A stretch of 64,000 nucleotides of DNA from Paralvinella palmiformis (GCA_025642065.1 JAODUP010001320.1:5001-69000), one strand, 5' to 3'. Positions 11,220 to 23,124 are shown, counted from the first letter of the stretch. Program-made: numbers and translations. The notes: a model not told the origin generated them from the letters alone.

Positions 11220-12415
11220 CATTTCAACAAATATATTTAACCAATCCTTTCTATTTTCTAACTCTTTATGTTTCATATCATCTTAATTAGCAAACATTGA
11301 AGGTTATGATGAGATCGGATTTTTTCCTGTATAACTAAACATGTACGAGTTTAGAGACCCTTTAAACAATCACCAGAAATAACAAATTGTTATTCTGAAA
11401 CTTTTTGTGTCAATATATTAGATACTGTTTCGTCACCACATACGTCAACATGAAAGACACAATTAACCATGTAAATATTATAAAAGGCGATAGAATGAAA
11501 TATGGCACAACCTTTACCTTTTGGTTTGGAATCGATTCAACTCACTGAGACCAACTACGCCATTAGCTACAGCCAGAGAGACGTCTATACCTGTAACATT
11601 TTAATACGATGACAACATTATTGTTTTTTCAGTGTTTGTTTTATAGTGTGTCTGTTTAGCTAGGGTTTGAAGTTGCCTTCTTCTAGCTAACAACTATAAT
11701 TTCTTAAAACTGCCGCCTTCAGATGGCTAATGACGATAGCTAACGCCTATAATTAGAAAAAAACATATCAAAGCTATTCTGTTGGGTTACACCCTGGAAA
11801 AAAGTCATCCTGATCGATAAAATAAGTCTCGGGCGCAAATTGTAAAACAAAACAAAATAGCTATTCAAACTGATAACACAAAATATAACATATTAATAAA
11901 ACTATTAATGCCAAATATAACAATAAGAGCACCAGCAGCAGCAGCTACAACAACAACAACAACAGCAATAACAACAATAGTAATGGCATTAATAATAACT
12001 GTGAGGCGTGGAAGAACGGGTTCCGTCACATAGTGGGCCATGAACACCCGTCAATCTGAGTGGCCATCGAGTGTCTTCGTAATAATCAGGCACTTAGACC
12101 AGCTGCAATGTTGTGAGATGCCCGAGACCAGTCCCCAAAGGAAATAACTAAACGGACAACAGTAGATGTTCAAAATAAGCTCCATGCTCTTTGAATTGCT
12201 TTGAGTGATGGCATAAAGAGTGCCTACGATCTCTGGTCTACACCATTACGTGTCATTGAACCGAATTTTGAGTTTGTCTGATTATTTTATTATTAAAACA
12301 TGAACAATTGTTACTCATTGTTACTCTTCTGTAATTATATTTATAATATTCACCAGTAAACGACACTGAACACTTTCCTTGTGTTAGTTAGAGTACTTAT
12401 ATTTTAAACATGCTT
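11220..12415. other. Unassigned stretch
   Basis: It contains a degenerate CAG/CAA trinucleotide run at 11,930-11,975. No gene recognised. Confidence 0.4.
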
Positions 12416-12417
12416 TT

Positions 12418-12480
12418 GGGTGGTACTTTTTTCCGAAGGGAGCTTTTATTCCGGGTGGGATTATTTCCGGGGGGGGGGTT
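12418..12480 (+). repeat. GGGAxTTTxTCCG minisatellite-like motif, copy 1
   Basis: Three or four degraded units of about 16-17 bases of the type GGGATTATTTCCGG. The same motif family occurs at 45,245-45,365 (minus) and 45,898-45,952 (plus). Confidence 0.6.
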
Positions 12481-12770
12481 ATTTTAGAAATTTAGTTTCA
12501 CCACAATACATTGTCAGTAGACGTACTAATGGTGTTTATACAGAGTACAGAGTCATATTCAAACCCGGAAGGACTAATTTCAAGATGAAACATTCACAAA
12601 GACGAATCATTAATTGGATCATTAACAATGACAACTTAAAACACAATGAAAACAAAGTTGAAAACCCGCTTTTGTATATAATTACCAGAACATCAGATGT
12701 GTTGTTATTATGTGGTATTTGCTTTTATTGTGTATGGGGAGAAACGTAAACTTACTAATGAGGAGTATGA

Positions 12771-12772
12771 TA

Positions 12773-12819
<47 letters not shown>

Positions 12820-12820
12820 A
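12771..12820. repeat. (GAT)n microsatellite
   Basis: About 16 GAT/ATG units. It gives a His run in the minus-strand open frame at 12,755-12,946. Confidence 0.95.
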
Positions 12821-12829
12821 AAGTGTATT

Positions 12830-13980
12830 CACCAGTATTTCCCATTTAACACTGTGACAAATATGTGTTGTTGACGTGATTGTGTTGAGATATTTTCGGA
12901 TTTGACTTCGTTCAAAAGATGTAGTAATTAAAAGACCATTGGTCACGAGGGACTCTTCAAATATTTCCTGTGTGAAGCCATTATGTTGTCACATTGTATA
13001 AACCTGATATACTTATTGGTGCGACATCATTGACTTTAGGAAACATGTCTCTCCTGTGTTTTGTACTTTATGAGAGTATTTAAATCTCACATTTGTTAAG
13101 TACTTTTTTATTTGATCGAATCATGAATGTTTGTATTTAGCCGTTTCCGTATTTAAGATATTTACCTGCTGTTTGACATTAAATATGATAATTATTCTAT
13201 TTCCTAGAAGCCAATATTTATTTTATCCAATAATAAAAGTATGTATTTGTTACTAATATTGTCATTAATTTTCCAATAATTATTGATAAGCCAGGCAAGA
13301 CTATGAGCTCGTTTTCCAGGAGCGAAATAACCAAAAAATATTCTTGACTTTCTAGATAGCAAATTGTCATATTATCAAATATTATCTACAGCCAATTATT
13401 GATAGTGAATGACTGAAGCTTAAATACCACAATAGAGATCCTTGGCACACTCACACCCCCCCGCCCCCTGCCCAAATCCCACTAATGTGCTAGGATACAA
13501 TATTTCTCCAATCAGAGTTGCTGAAAATATGGAGTTGCACCTTTCAGTAAGAATCAAGGTTCGATGCTGGGTCGGATTGATCTTATCATTGGAATGTGAA
13601 AATTAACTGATTTTCTTTTTGGCTTCGATATTTATGAATGTGTTCCTGTCGCTTTTACCAAAATCGTGATCTGACAATTTCGGACAAATGCCGATTTAAT
13701 AAACACGTACTTTAAATGTAAATATGAAATGTCCAATGTTATCGCTTGATGTCACAGATCCAGCCTCTCCTATTATCAGGTTAAACCATCTCCAGATAAC
13801 AATGATCTAGGTATATTAAGATTCCAACAATAGAGTATCCCAAAAGTTTCCTTCCATGTCTAATTCTGCATCACATAGAAAATACAGTATGGCAACTTTC
13901 AGTTAACAAGAATTAGTACGCCCACTATTTGTCTCTGAGTTCCTCAAGAAGGATGACAAGTTCTGCTAGAAACCACAAGT
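12830..13980. other. Unassigned AT-rich stretch
   Basis: No coding signal or repeat recognised apart from a short C run near 13,455-13,465. Confidence 0.4.
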
Positions 13981-13984
13981 TGAC

Positions 13985-14233
13985 ATGATCAACCACCAAC
14001 CGGTCTTCGTGCGTCACCTGTTCATCAATAAGGTTATGGCCAGGTTCGGGTCACGACCCGAGCTGGCCCGGAAGGTGTTCATGCGAAATCGGATTAGATC
14101 GTATTTAATCAGGGAAGTGCTGCAATTAAGGCCCCGCACGGCGACTGTTTGTGGACGAGCAAACCAGCGGGTTATTGGCTTTAATTATACTCCGAACCGA
14201 TCGATTCTCACCCGTGTAGACATAGCTGCTTAA
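13985..14233 (+). CDS. Orphan open frame, 82 codons, unrecognised
   Basis: It encodes a basic, Arg-rich 82-residue frame, and its DNA is clearly more GC-rich than the flanks. No domain was recognised. The DNA includes a palindrome around CGGGTCACGACCCG (about 14,047-14,060), which suggests a structured or repetitive non-coding element as much as a gene. A G run at 14,334-14,343 and AT-rich sequence follow. No polyadenylation or splice context was established. It could be a fragment of an element not otherwise seen in the window. Confidence 0.2.
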   Translation: MINHQPVFVRHLFINKVMARFGSRPELARKVFMRNRIRSYLIREVLQLRPRTATVCGRANQRVIGFNYTPNRSILTRVDIAA

Positions 14234-14239
14234 GGCCAT

Positions 14240-14850
14240 CTCTTTCCGGTTGTGGGCACGCCCCAGGGGCGCCGCGCTTCGTTGTCTTCAATCAGTACCA
14301 TCACCGAGGGATACTGACAGTCATCTTTCCTGAGGGGGGGGGGGTAAATCGGCGGCCAGTATTGCTTAATATCATTATATGTCAGAGGTGTGTAACTTTA
14401 GAGGAAATAAACGTGTACAGTTAATGGTCTGGATGATTGTCTGGGAAACTTTAGACGAAATAGTATCTCTTTATTTATCTAGGTAAATAGATTGTTTATT
14501 TCACAATTTCCATTTACAAACATTTTGCTCAAAGACAATGAATAAATGAATGACTTTATTTTCTGAATATAAAATTTCTTAACGGGGACAAATTTATCAG
14601 GAAATTGAGGGGAAAATATATCCTAAGCTATACCTAGATATAATAAACTAAACTTAATGAACGTGATTAGTCGGTGTTCTCGCCAGTAAAGAGATACGTA
14701 CACAAGGATTTCTCTATACTACATAGGCTTATAACGATAATAAGTGGATTGATCGATGTACAGGGTAACATAACGACATACTAGATTCAGCCATAAGCAA
14801 TAATTGACAATGACCATCGGGATATCATTAATTTAGACATCGTTTAATTT
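14240..14850. other. Unassigned stretch
   Basis: GC-rich for about 100 bases after the orphan frame, then AT-rich. Nothing identified. Confidence 0.4.
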
Positions 14851-14852
14851 CA

Positions 14853-15530
14853 GTAGGAAAATACGAGTGATGGTTTGACTAGACTTTTGAATTGGCTCCA
14901 GGGGGTATTCCCTGAAGCTAGGTTTGAAATGGGTAAATTGTTATTTACGTAATCAAAGATGAACACAGAGGATAAGTACTGATAAAAATTGTCTAGTTTC
15001 AAAATATTTTGCTTGGCATTTCCGTATACCAATATCCCAGAAGAAAGATGAGAGTGAGTTAGAGCGACGTGGCGATTCCTTTGTATTGCATTAGATAACG
15101 TGTTTAACTTGCTTGATAGCAAATATGGCTCGAGCTATTTTACTGTTTACTTAAGATAAATGTTTCTGCCATGAGAGTTTTCATCTGTTGAGATTCTGAG
15201 AACCTAAATAGACGATTCAACGCGATCATTACCAATCCTGTTCAGTTCAATTACATTTATTAGTATGTACCTATTTGCAAAAGTACTAGATTTATTTTTA
15301 GTTCTGTTGACTGTGTGTTTTATTTTCTCTGAGTTAAGACATAACTTGTTAGCACAAAACCACATATAAAGTTTGTTAATCTCTGTATTGGCAATATCAT
15401 AAAGAGTGCATAAATCAGAATTGCCATCCGCAAAAGATAACATATTACTTCCATATGAGCTGCTAATGTTATTTACATAGACTAGAAAAGGTAGGGGACC
15501 CAGGATCGATCCTTGGGCAAGACAACAATA
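14853..15530 (-). pseudogene. Non-LTR retrotransposon RT fragment (CR1/L2/Jockey-like)
   Basis: On the minus strand from 15,530: a LAQGSILGPLPFLVY block (the usual VPQGSxLGPLLF motif), then SFADGNSDL, where the catalytic FADD has become FADG. WFCANKLCLNSEK follows, the classical segment downstream of the RT active site. After a frame change near 15,200 comes THSHLSSGILVYGNA, fused directly to a C-terminal ILKLDNFYQY segment, so part of the thumb region is deleted. Open pieces are 15,204-15,443 and 14,850-15,122. The missing second catalytic Asp, the frameshift and the deletion show a dead, 5'-truncated copy. Confidence 0.85.
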
Positions 15531-15699
15531 TATATATATGTTTACGAGAGAAACTAAGTTATCACATTAAAAACTTTGGATAAATCACGGAAAATCATCA
15601 AGGTATATTCTGGGTTATTGTTATTATTTACAATGGTCGAGAAAGTGGATTATAGTATGTACGGTACAGTGTTTTACTCTGATTCTATACTCTCTCTCT

Positions 15700-15701
15700 C
15701 T

Positions 15702-15772
<71 letters not shown>
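15700..15772. repeat. (TA)n-(GA)n compound microsatellite
   Basis: A CT run, a TA array and then a GA array with one AA slip. Confidence 0.95.
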
Positions 15773-16106
15773 CCTGTAGTGGGTGAAAGTTTATAACTGA
15801 CTTTTTAATTTATAAATAAAGGTGTCCTTTTGAAAATCGTAAATAGGGCCTAAAGGATGCAATGCTAAATGTCTTATTCACTCACTCCCTCATTCATTTA
15901 CTAATCACTCACTCATGAACTGTTTGTCGGATGTGTGTATTGTGGGGATGTATGTATGTGTGTGTATGCGTGCGTCCGTACGTCCGTCTGTCCGCCCGTC
16001 CGTGTGAGTGTGCGTCCGTCCTTGTGAGTGCGCGTGGATCAACCGAATATGAGTAATACAATGTTATTAAGGAATTGTAGAAATGTAACTCATTATCGGG
16101 AACCAG

Positions 16107-16500
16107 TTATCTATATAGCTGTGTGTTATCAGCATACAATTGATAGTTAGTGCCATATCGCTGCGCATTGATCCCAAGAACATGTGTATACATTGTGAAT
16201 ACCAAAGGACCAAGAATTGAACCTTGCGGTACACCAGATAACGATATAATATCATTAATAGATACTCGCTGGGAACGTTGTTCTAGATAGGATTGAAACC
16301 ATCCAAGTACTTTATCCGACAGACTCAAAATATATTTTAAACTTGAGAAAAAATGAAGATGGTCAACTTTATCAAATGTAACAGACAAATCCAGAAGAAC
16401 AAATAATACTGGCTTACCTTGATCAATTGATATCATAATATAATTGTTCACACGAACCAAGGATGTTTCAGTGCTATGACCACTTTTATATACGCGGACT
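16107..16500 (-). pseudogene. Non-LTR retrotransposon RT fragment, second copy
   Basis: Reading the minus strand from about 16,500: YKSGHSTETSLVRV, then KPVLFVLLDLSVTFDKVDH (first catalytic Asp region), LSDKVLGWFQSYLEQRSQRV, SGVPQGSILGPL and YADNTQLY. The final box is normally YADDTQLY, so the second Asp of the active site is mutated to Asn. The frame stays open across 117 codons from 16,460 to 16,107, which suggests fairly recent decay. The element looks closer to L2/CR1-type LINEs than the fragment at 14.85-15.53 kb. No 5' or 3' end is present. Confidence 0.9.
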
Positions 16501-16509
16501 GTAGTGACA

Positions 16510-17440
16510 GATTAATGCTATTATTGAATACTTATTTTATTAAATAAAGCAAAGCAACTACCATTTTAATAATTTTGAATAAAATGTTATATTGGAAGTA
16601 AATGAGGCCACATGAAAGATGAAACACGTTCAAGACATAGTCCAGCCAAGCTTTGTTGTCAACTGCTCTACCCGGTAGGCTATGGATACAGCCTAAATAT
16701 ACTTAAGATCAGATACATGTACTTATATAATACATTATAACAAATTTAGATTGATAAGGTAAATTCCGGAGAACAAAAGAAACTTTTATGATAATCCCAT
16801 CTTCCGGATTTTGGTGTACGGAAAGTCGTGGCTCGAACCCCAGACTCGGCATGTTTTTGTTGCCTTTGCTGATTTCGTTTTTAGCGAGGAACGGAGAGTA
16901 AAGAGAGGCTGTCTAGCCAGGTAATTGAATATATTTTCTCTTCGGAATATACCATCTATTCTAAATTCTGAATTTATTAAATTTTGTCTCCGCGTACTAA
17001 CGTATGACACCATTACGAGACCGCTCCGGATCGGGTCAAACACAGTCAGCTGGAGTGGGCGAATTAGCCAAATTGATAGAGCACCTGACATTTAGCAGGG
17101 GCTACGTATGTGGGTGTGAGGCATTGTTTTCCGGACATCTGGGCTGTCAGTGAGAAGAAATGGGCATCCGTCAGAGGTGAAGGGTGTTATTGGTGAGATA
17201 GAAGTTTTGATGAAGATCCCCGTTATTCTTGTCGGAGTTGTGAAAGTTCGTGAATGTAAATCAGACGTATGATATACTGTATATGCATACACACATACAT
17301 ACATATGACTGACTATATAGCTGACCCACTGACCATTGGGTAGACTGATTGATTGCTCGGCCGATTGATTGAAAGCGAGTGGGATGTCATAAAGTGTAGG
17401 TCACACCTAAAATATAACACTTATTCCTGATCTGCCAGAA
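16510..17440. other. Unassigned stretch with weak tRNA-like pieces
   Basis: A tRNA-like A-box segment lies on the plus strand near 17,050-17,090 (TTAGCCAAATTGATAGAGC, then CCTGACATTTAGCAGGGG). Another is on the minus strand near 16,660-16,690. Both look like SINE-head debris; neither folds into an obvious complete tRNA. The minus-strand open frame 16,786-17,091 runs through this debris. Confidence 0.35.
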
Positions 17441-17444
17441 GAGA

Positions 17445-18150
17445 AACGATGGCATTATATCCTCGCTATGACAAGCAACACTCGTGTCATCAAGATATCT
17501 TACACTGAGATGACATTTATCTGGCAGAAATTACCAACTTCGGGTCATGAAGTCGGGTGGAAGAAGATTGATTGCGTTTGGCTGTTGGTCTAAAGGAGGG
17601 GGAGTAAGCCTGCCATTCTGCTGGAATAAAGTCATGATTTGTTGGTTTGAATTACTACCTGGGCGAATGCAGGCATAACTTCTGGTCGGAAAGCTATTCA
17701 ATCTAGGTGTTATTTTAGCTTTTGGGACTAAAGTAATGACGTATTGCAGTAAAGCCATCTCATGTAAGAGTAAAACATCACCATATGGCAGTAAGGGCGG
17801 AAAATGAATAAGGGCGTCACCTATAAGTATGCAATCTTGACTTGTCGGAATAGAGTCACATCTCGGAAAAGAGATCTCTTAAGCGAGTAAATCCCTAATT
17901 TGTATATAGAAACTATCATAAAATATTGGATTCTTAGAGCGAAGCCATGTTGTGAGGTGCGTAAAAAGCTCTCTTATTATGTGATTATCCGTTCTCCTAT
18001 CAACAAACTCTGACCTAGTAATGCAGCAAACGCAGCAAGCTACAATCAGCAGGCACTTAGTTAGGGACAGTGTAAGTTCAAAAGAACAAACAACAAACAG
18101 ACTTTTTACATCAGAAAGAATATATATGTCTGCCTTGCCCTGCCCAGGTA
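17445..18150 (+). repeat. Interspersed repeat D, copy 1
   Basis: It shares blocks with 21,090-21,645 in the same order and orientation: GATGACATTTATCTGG, an AGATTGAT block, repeated GGCAGTAAAG/GGAAGTAAAG phrases after TCATATGG, and an end block reading TCTGCCTTGCCCTGCCCA. The internal GCAGTAAAG phrase recurs every 40-60 bases, so the element has a degenerate tandem core. No coding motif was seen. Mobile or satellite origin is undecided. Confidence 0.6.
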
Positions 18151-18166
18151 TCTCTCTCTCTTTTTT

Positions 18167-18170
<4 letters not shown>

Positions 18171-18230
<60 letters not shown>
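18171..18230. repeat. (TA)n microsatellite
   Basis: A TA array that directly follows the CTCTCT end of repeat D copy 1. Confidence 0.95.
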
Positions 18231-18232
<2 letters not shown>

Positions 18233-18483
18233 CCAGCATAGTGGCGAATGGCCCCGATGGCTTAAAGATTCCGGGGGCTAACATTCACGACGTTCAACAC
18301 AGAGACCACACATCAACATCTCCTTTACAGAGAGTTCGAAAGATGTCTGCACCCTAGAGCATTTCCTAATCGAAAATATCTTTGACGACAATATTAAATA
18401 CGATACGTTTATCATAGATGGAATGGATATAGTTGCTTAACAAATATGGATATGTAGAGCCCTGGATAGCAAGAGATCTTGTG

Positions 18484-18552
18484 AGTGAGCGAGTGAGTGA
18501 GTGAGTGAGTCAGTCAGTCTTAGATCTATCTATCTATCTATCTATCTATCTC
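18484..18552. repeat. (GAGT)n, (CAGT)n and (ATCT)n microsatellites
   Basis: Three short tetranucleotide runs in succession. Confidence 0.9.
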
Positions 18553-18584
18553 GAATCGGCTTTTCTTCTTCTTTTGAGACCATG

Positions 18585-18720
18585 AAACATTGGATGCCTA
18601 AATGCATAAATATATTAGTATCAATGAACATATCACATCAGTATGCCGAGATGCTTGAATATATTAGTATTAAGTAACATATCACATAAGCATCACCAGA
18701 TTGTGTTAAATCCCTAAAGA
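18585..18720 (+). repeat. Two-unit degenerate tandem duplication
   Basis: A unit of about 63 bases containing AATATATTAGTAT and ACATATCACAT is repeated twice with substitutions. Confidence 0.55.
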
Positions 18721-18779
18721 CACCAGCATTACAGATGGGTGCATCTTCAATTACCCCTAATCGGTCAGTAAAAAAATCT

Positions 18780-19262
18780 ATTATTTTTACTAATGTATTA
18801 ACATGTATGAACAGGTCACATCAGTATACCGAGCTGCCTACTAACCATCTTAAGAACATCCACTTTTTAGAAGCATTCCTGACACAAGAAGCACTTGTAA
18901 GAAGCCTTTGTTACATCTCGTACAGACTATCGTAACTCTCTATTATAATTAATCAGCGAATTTAGAATAGTGCAGCTCGCTTACTAACAAATACTAGAAA
19001 ATATGATCATATCACCCCAATTCTTCAAAAACTGCAATTTATTAACGATATGGCGCAAGAATACCTGTGTGAACTGGTTTCCATTAGAGAGTCATCTCAG
19101 GTCAGTCAGTCAGATATTATTGCAGGTACCAGTGTCTCGGCTCACGTCAAATGGTGATTGTGCGTTTAGTATTGTAGCCCCCCACTTTTTGGCATAGGTT
19201 GCCGGCAGATATTAGAAATGAATTATCCCTTAAAATGTTTAATCTGTTCTAAAAACACACCT
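18780..19262 (+). pseudogene. Non-LTR retrotransposon 3' (post-RT) fragment
   Basis: Frames on the plus strand read FLTQEALVRSL, then NSAARLLTNTRKYDHITPIL, EYLCELVSIRES and VAPHFLA. These match the C-terminal region typical of L2/CR1-type LINE polymerases (the AARLLTxxRKxxHITPxLxxLHWLP block). Several stops and frame changes occur, as around 18,935 and 19,197. It may belong to the same family as the RT fragment at 16.1-16.5 kb, which lacks this part. A short scrap of the same block lies at 24,583-24,622. Confidence 0.85.
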
Positions 19263-19269
19263 TATAGAA

Positions 19270-20100
19270 TTCGATAATCGCCACCCATACGTAATATTTC
19301 GGACGGCAGCAATTCTGCGATCTCATTCGCTCGTTCTTTCACACAGAAGACGGAAGACTCGATGTGTTTTGCTGCTACGTCCACCAGAATTTATATCAAC
19401 TAAATAATATATCTATCAAGTAACACGCGTCAGTATCGAGCTTCCAACGGCACTGGTTCATTGAGTAACTGGTTCATTGAGTCACTGGTTCATTCACTCC
19501 TTCCTGGAGTCACTGCTTTAGTCACTCCTTTCTGAGTAATTCGCTACTGGCTTATATAGCAATTCATCAGTTATCCGATCATATCAGTAATTAATTGATA
19601 ACTCTAAAGATAATTTGCTTCTAATTAACTTAGTATTATCTTTTCATATCGGTGCATTACCACTTATATAAATCTAACCCTATCTCGTCTGGATTTCATG
19701 TCACCGTTTTATCGTTTATTAATTATTCCCAGCAATCCGACACTATCTTTATAAGTCGTTGTTTTTCCACCAATGTCAAATTTATTAGTTATTTCTAAAT
19801 AGTATGATGCCTGCCGCTTGCTGTATCACGCTGTGTGTGTTTCCGGGAACTGTGTGAAGCCTGTCTATCAAAGGTTCCCTTAATACTAACGGCTTTGTCC
19901 ATAGCCGAGGTTTACGGTTAACCGGGAACGTCGGTATAATTTACAACCTGTACAAGATCGCTTTCACAGAAAAATAATTATTATCTTTTAAATCATTACA
20001 GGGTTTTTACAGACATATTATTCTGGGTATTATTATATTACATATTATTTGTACAGTGCCTTTAAATGTATCCTGCTAGTAAGGGCGCTTTATTAAATAT
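19270..20100. other. Unassigned stretch with a small tandem repeat
   Basis: A 15-base phrase ACTGGTTCATTGAGT repeats about three times at 19,448-19,500, degrading into CACTCCTT phrases. Nothing else identified. Confidence 0.5.
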
Positions 20101-20102
20101 AC

Positions 20103-20116
20103 ATTATTATTATTAC

Positions 20117-20157
<41 letters not shown>

Positions 20158-20158
20158 G
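20103..20158. repeat. (ATT)n microsatellite
   Basis: ATT array with one ACT interruption. Confidence 0.95.
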
Positions 20159-20305
20159 ACCAGTTCGGCAAAATGAAATCCATTCAGAAAACAAACCGAA
20201 AACCTGACTCACAAAATGACTTAATACATTAACCTAATTGATACGGACGTTAGTTATCACTGGTGTATATAACTCGCTCCTGTAGCTGAATGAATTTGAT
20301 ACAAC

Positions 20306-20366
20306 GATAGATAAATAGATAGATAGATAGATAGATAGATAGATTCCATGGATTTATTTATTTATC

Positions 20367-20401
<35 letters not shown>

Positions 20402-20478
20402 GGGAGAGTGAGAGAGAGTGTGTGTGTGTGTGTGCGTGCGAGTGCGTGTGCGTGTATGTGTGCATGTATGTATGTATG

Positions 20479-20523
<45 letters not shown>

Positions 20524-20524
20524 C
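20306..20524. repeat. Compound microsatellite (GATA)n-(GA)n-(GT)n-(GTAT)n-(TC)n
   Basis: Five motif types follow one another. The GA block at 20,370-20,398 and the TC block at 20,484-20,520 are complementary, so the segment could form a stem of about 30 bp around a GT-rich loop. Open frames here are repeat translations. Confidence 0.95.
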
Positions 20525-20526
20525 TC

Positions 20527-20690
20527 CATCGTCCCACATCTGCTTCCATTGGTTTAACAATTGTATTTGTTGATTAGCAGTAGTGCATTATGTCTATCAC
20601 CCTTCTCCTATATGCAGCTTATTTTCTTAAGTTACAACCTTTGATTTTTAGTTAATTTTATCACTAACAAAGCTGTCCCTATAGTGCGTG
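20527..20690 (+). repeat. Interspersed repeat module C, copy 2
   Basis: Nearly identical to 9,652-9,812 and likewise followed by a (GT)n array, but not by module A. It is preceded by a (TC)n array instead of unique sequence. Confidence 0.8.
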
Positions 20691-20691
20691 T

Positions 20692-20738
<47 letters not shown>

Positions 20739-20762
20739 TGTGTGTGTGTGTTTGTGTGGGTG
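20684..20762. repeat. (GT)n microsatellite
   Basis: GT array with TT and TA interruptions, directly abutting module C copy 2. Confidence 0.95.
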
Positions 20763-21089
20763 TTTTATGTTACATATAATAAAGGCGTGAGCTCAGGTTT
20801 TCGTGATGTTTATAATTCTTACAGAATTATGATCAAACGACTACTACCTAAATATAATTTTTTTAAATATATATTAGTACATATATAATGCAGCAATAAC
20901 TGGAAATAAAGCAAATATATCAGTACATATAATATATATTATTATAATAATTCTAATACCTCCGACAATAGCAGAAATAATAGTATTTTCACTCAGCCCA
21001 AATACTGTATACCACGCATATAAACAAAATTTCCAGTTTCTGAACTGTTTATCACATATACGTCAAATGAGAGCCATCACATTATGTCC

Positions 21090-21645
21090 TAGTCATGATA
21101 AACAAAGCCGTCATCACCAAAACATATAATATCAGATGACATTTATCTGGATACCAGCATCAACTTGGGGGGTCATCAAGAGGGGTGGGACCAGATTGAT
21201 GAGCAGTAAAGTCTCACCTTATCAGTGGAAAGCTTCGTCATATGGAAGTAAAGTGAAGAGTGGGAATGAGAACATTCTCTTATCATTGACTTGTATGAAT
21301 GATGTAGCAATTTATGCCGGTAAAAGAATGTCATAAGGAAGTAAAACCCCAGCTTGTTAACAGAACATGTTGACGTATTGGAGGACATTCTTGCCGTGTA
21401 GCAGTAAAGCTGTCATCGTGGAAGGCTCGCATCTTGTCTCATCAAGCAACGAACTCTATCTAATAAAGATCAAATGAAAGTTGAATGAGTCGGCTCTGTT
21501 TTGTTATGTCAACAAGCTGCGGCCTGCAATGACAACAAAGGTCACACCAGCAGCTGGAATTGTTCGGGATTTATTTGTTCCAGGGATAACGTAAGAATAA
21601 AGAAGCTTTTCACATCAGGAAGCATACGTATATCTGCCCTGCCCA
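21090..21645 (+). repeat. Interspersed repeat D, copy 2
   Basis: Diverged homologue of 17,445-18,150, ending in TCTGCCCTGCCCACGCACGG, where it joins module B. The repeated GGAAGTAAAG and GCAGTAAAG phrases are clear. Plus- and minus-strand open frames in it have no recognised domain. Confidence 0.6.
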
Positions 21646-22470
21646 CGCACGGCAGTAGTGAGAATATTTAGCTTAATTATCTAAACATCCCTGTTTATAG
21701 CTATTTTTCAATTGCTGTATCTTTCTTCAAAGCAATACTATATAAACCATATAACCCAATTGTCACTGTCTTCAAAGATCAGTTTTTACAACGGGCAGGC
21801 GTCACGAAGAGACTACTATTAAAACTGTTTAGCTTAATTACTATTAAAAGACTGACATCTGCGCTGAAGCAGACCGTATTAGCTCGTCATAGCTACGATA
21901 CTGTTTGAACTATGTTATCATTTTCAAACCTGACCTAATTTATCCTATTCTAACTATTGTAGTTCTTAAGTGTTATTTATGACAAGCAGAATAGAGCTAA
22001 TCATGAATGTCATAGTACAAACTGGACATAACGGGAACTAGAAAAGATAATTATGTTCCCACATACAACCAAGGTGAATTTTATATGCAACTAAAGTTGG
22101 TGTATAAAACACACCAACCGCGCGATCTGTTTCCAATGTCACCGCTCGAGATGCGATGCAGTGTTTCTATTCCTGAGTCAGGAGTACTTATAATGCTTTA
22201 AGAGCGTACTGTGCCTGCTACAGTCATTTAAATGCTGAATAACCAGGCCAAAGACTTAAATGGCGTGCCTCCAAATACGCAAATAGTGCACGGAATATAC
22301 AGCTCTAGATCAACTTTTCTTAGAACGCATGGACCTGGAAACATACTGTCTCCACGCACAGAAAAAGGAACATCTCAACCGCAGCATAATATGCCTTGTG
22401 ATATTTGCTGGAGGGTCAAATACCTCATAAGCATAGAAATCCAATACATACTATGACCTACTCGTCACTA
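21646..22470 (+). mobile_element. Module B, copy 3
   Basis: Over 800 bases match module B of copy 1 (10,050-10,860) at high identity. They include the TATA-like TGTATAAAACACACC, the CTCGAGATGCGATGCAGTG block and the terminal CCTACTCGTCACTA. Module A is absent upstream; repeat D joins directly. The open frame at 22,232-22,456 is inside the repeat. Confidence 0.85.
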
Positions 22471-22487
22471 TTATAACAATTTACATC

Positions 22488-23020
22488 GGCGCTTTGGCAG
22501 ACCGTTATGGCAGAATTGCCGTTCTATATATTAACAATTTCAAATCAGACCTAATGTCTGCTATACAAACTATAATTATTATATAGGGTTTTATTAATGA
22601 CAAGGAGACTAAAGTTAGCCTTGAATGCCATAGTACAGACTGGACATAACTGAACCTAGGAAAGATAATTATATTCCCACAAACAACTAAGGTGAATTAT
22701 ATATACAACTAAACTTGATATATAAAACACACCTACAACACGAGCTGTGTCCAATGCCACCGCTCGAGATGCGATGCAGTGTTTCTATTCCTGAGTCAGG
22801 AGTACATGCTTTAAGAGCGTACAGTGTCTGCTACAGTCATTTAAATGCTGGATAACCAGACCAGACACTTAAACGGCGTGCCTCCAAAGACGCAAATAGT
22901 GCACGCAATATAGAGGCACAGACACAGAGAATCTCGAACCGTGAATTAAAACTCTGGACGATTCTTCAGGGGACTGAATCCAGAGTGGCGACTTTTCTTG
23001 CTGAGACATGTGTAATGGGG
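22488..23020 (+). mobile_element. Module B (partial) then A, copy 4
   Basis: A second, more diverged B begins at GCGCTTTGGCAGACCG directly after copy 3, and ends at a CACGCAATATA block. Module A (GAGGCACAGACACAGAG to CATGTGTAATG) is joined there. The order B-A, rather than A-B, indicates a tandem array of the unit or a recombined copy. Confidence 0.8.
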
Positions 23021-23056
23021 CCTCGTAGGTGAGCTGAAAACAGATTATGAGTGTGG

Positions 23057-23057
<1 letters not shown>

Positions 23058-23123
<66 letters not shown>
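23058..23123. repeat. (TA)n microsatellite
   Basis: TA array with a short imperfect end. Confidence 0.95.
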
Positions 23124-23124
<1 letters not shown>

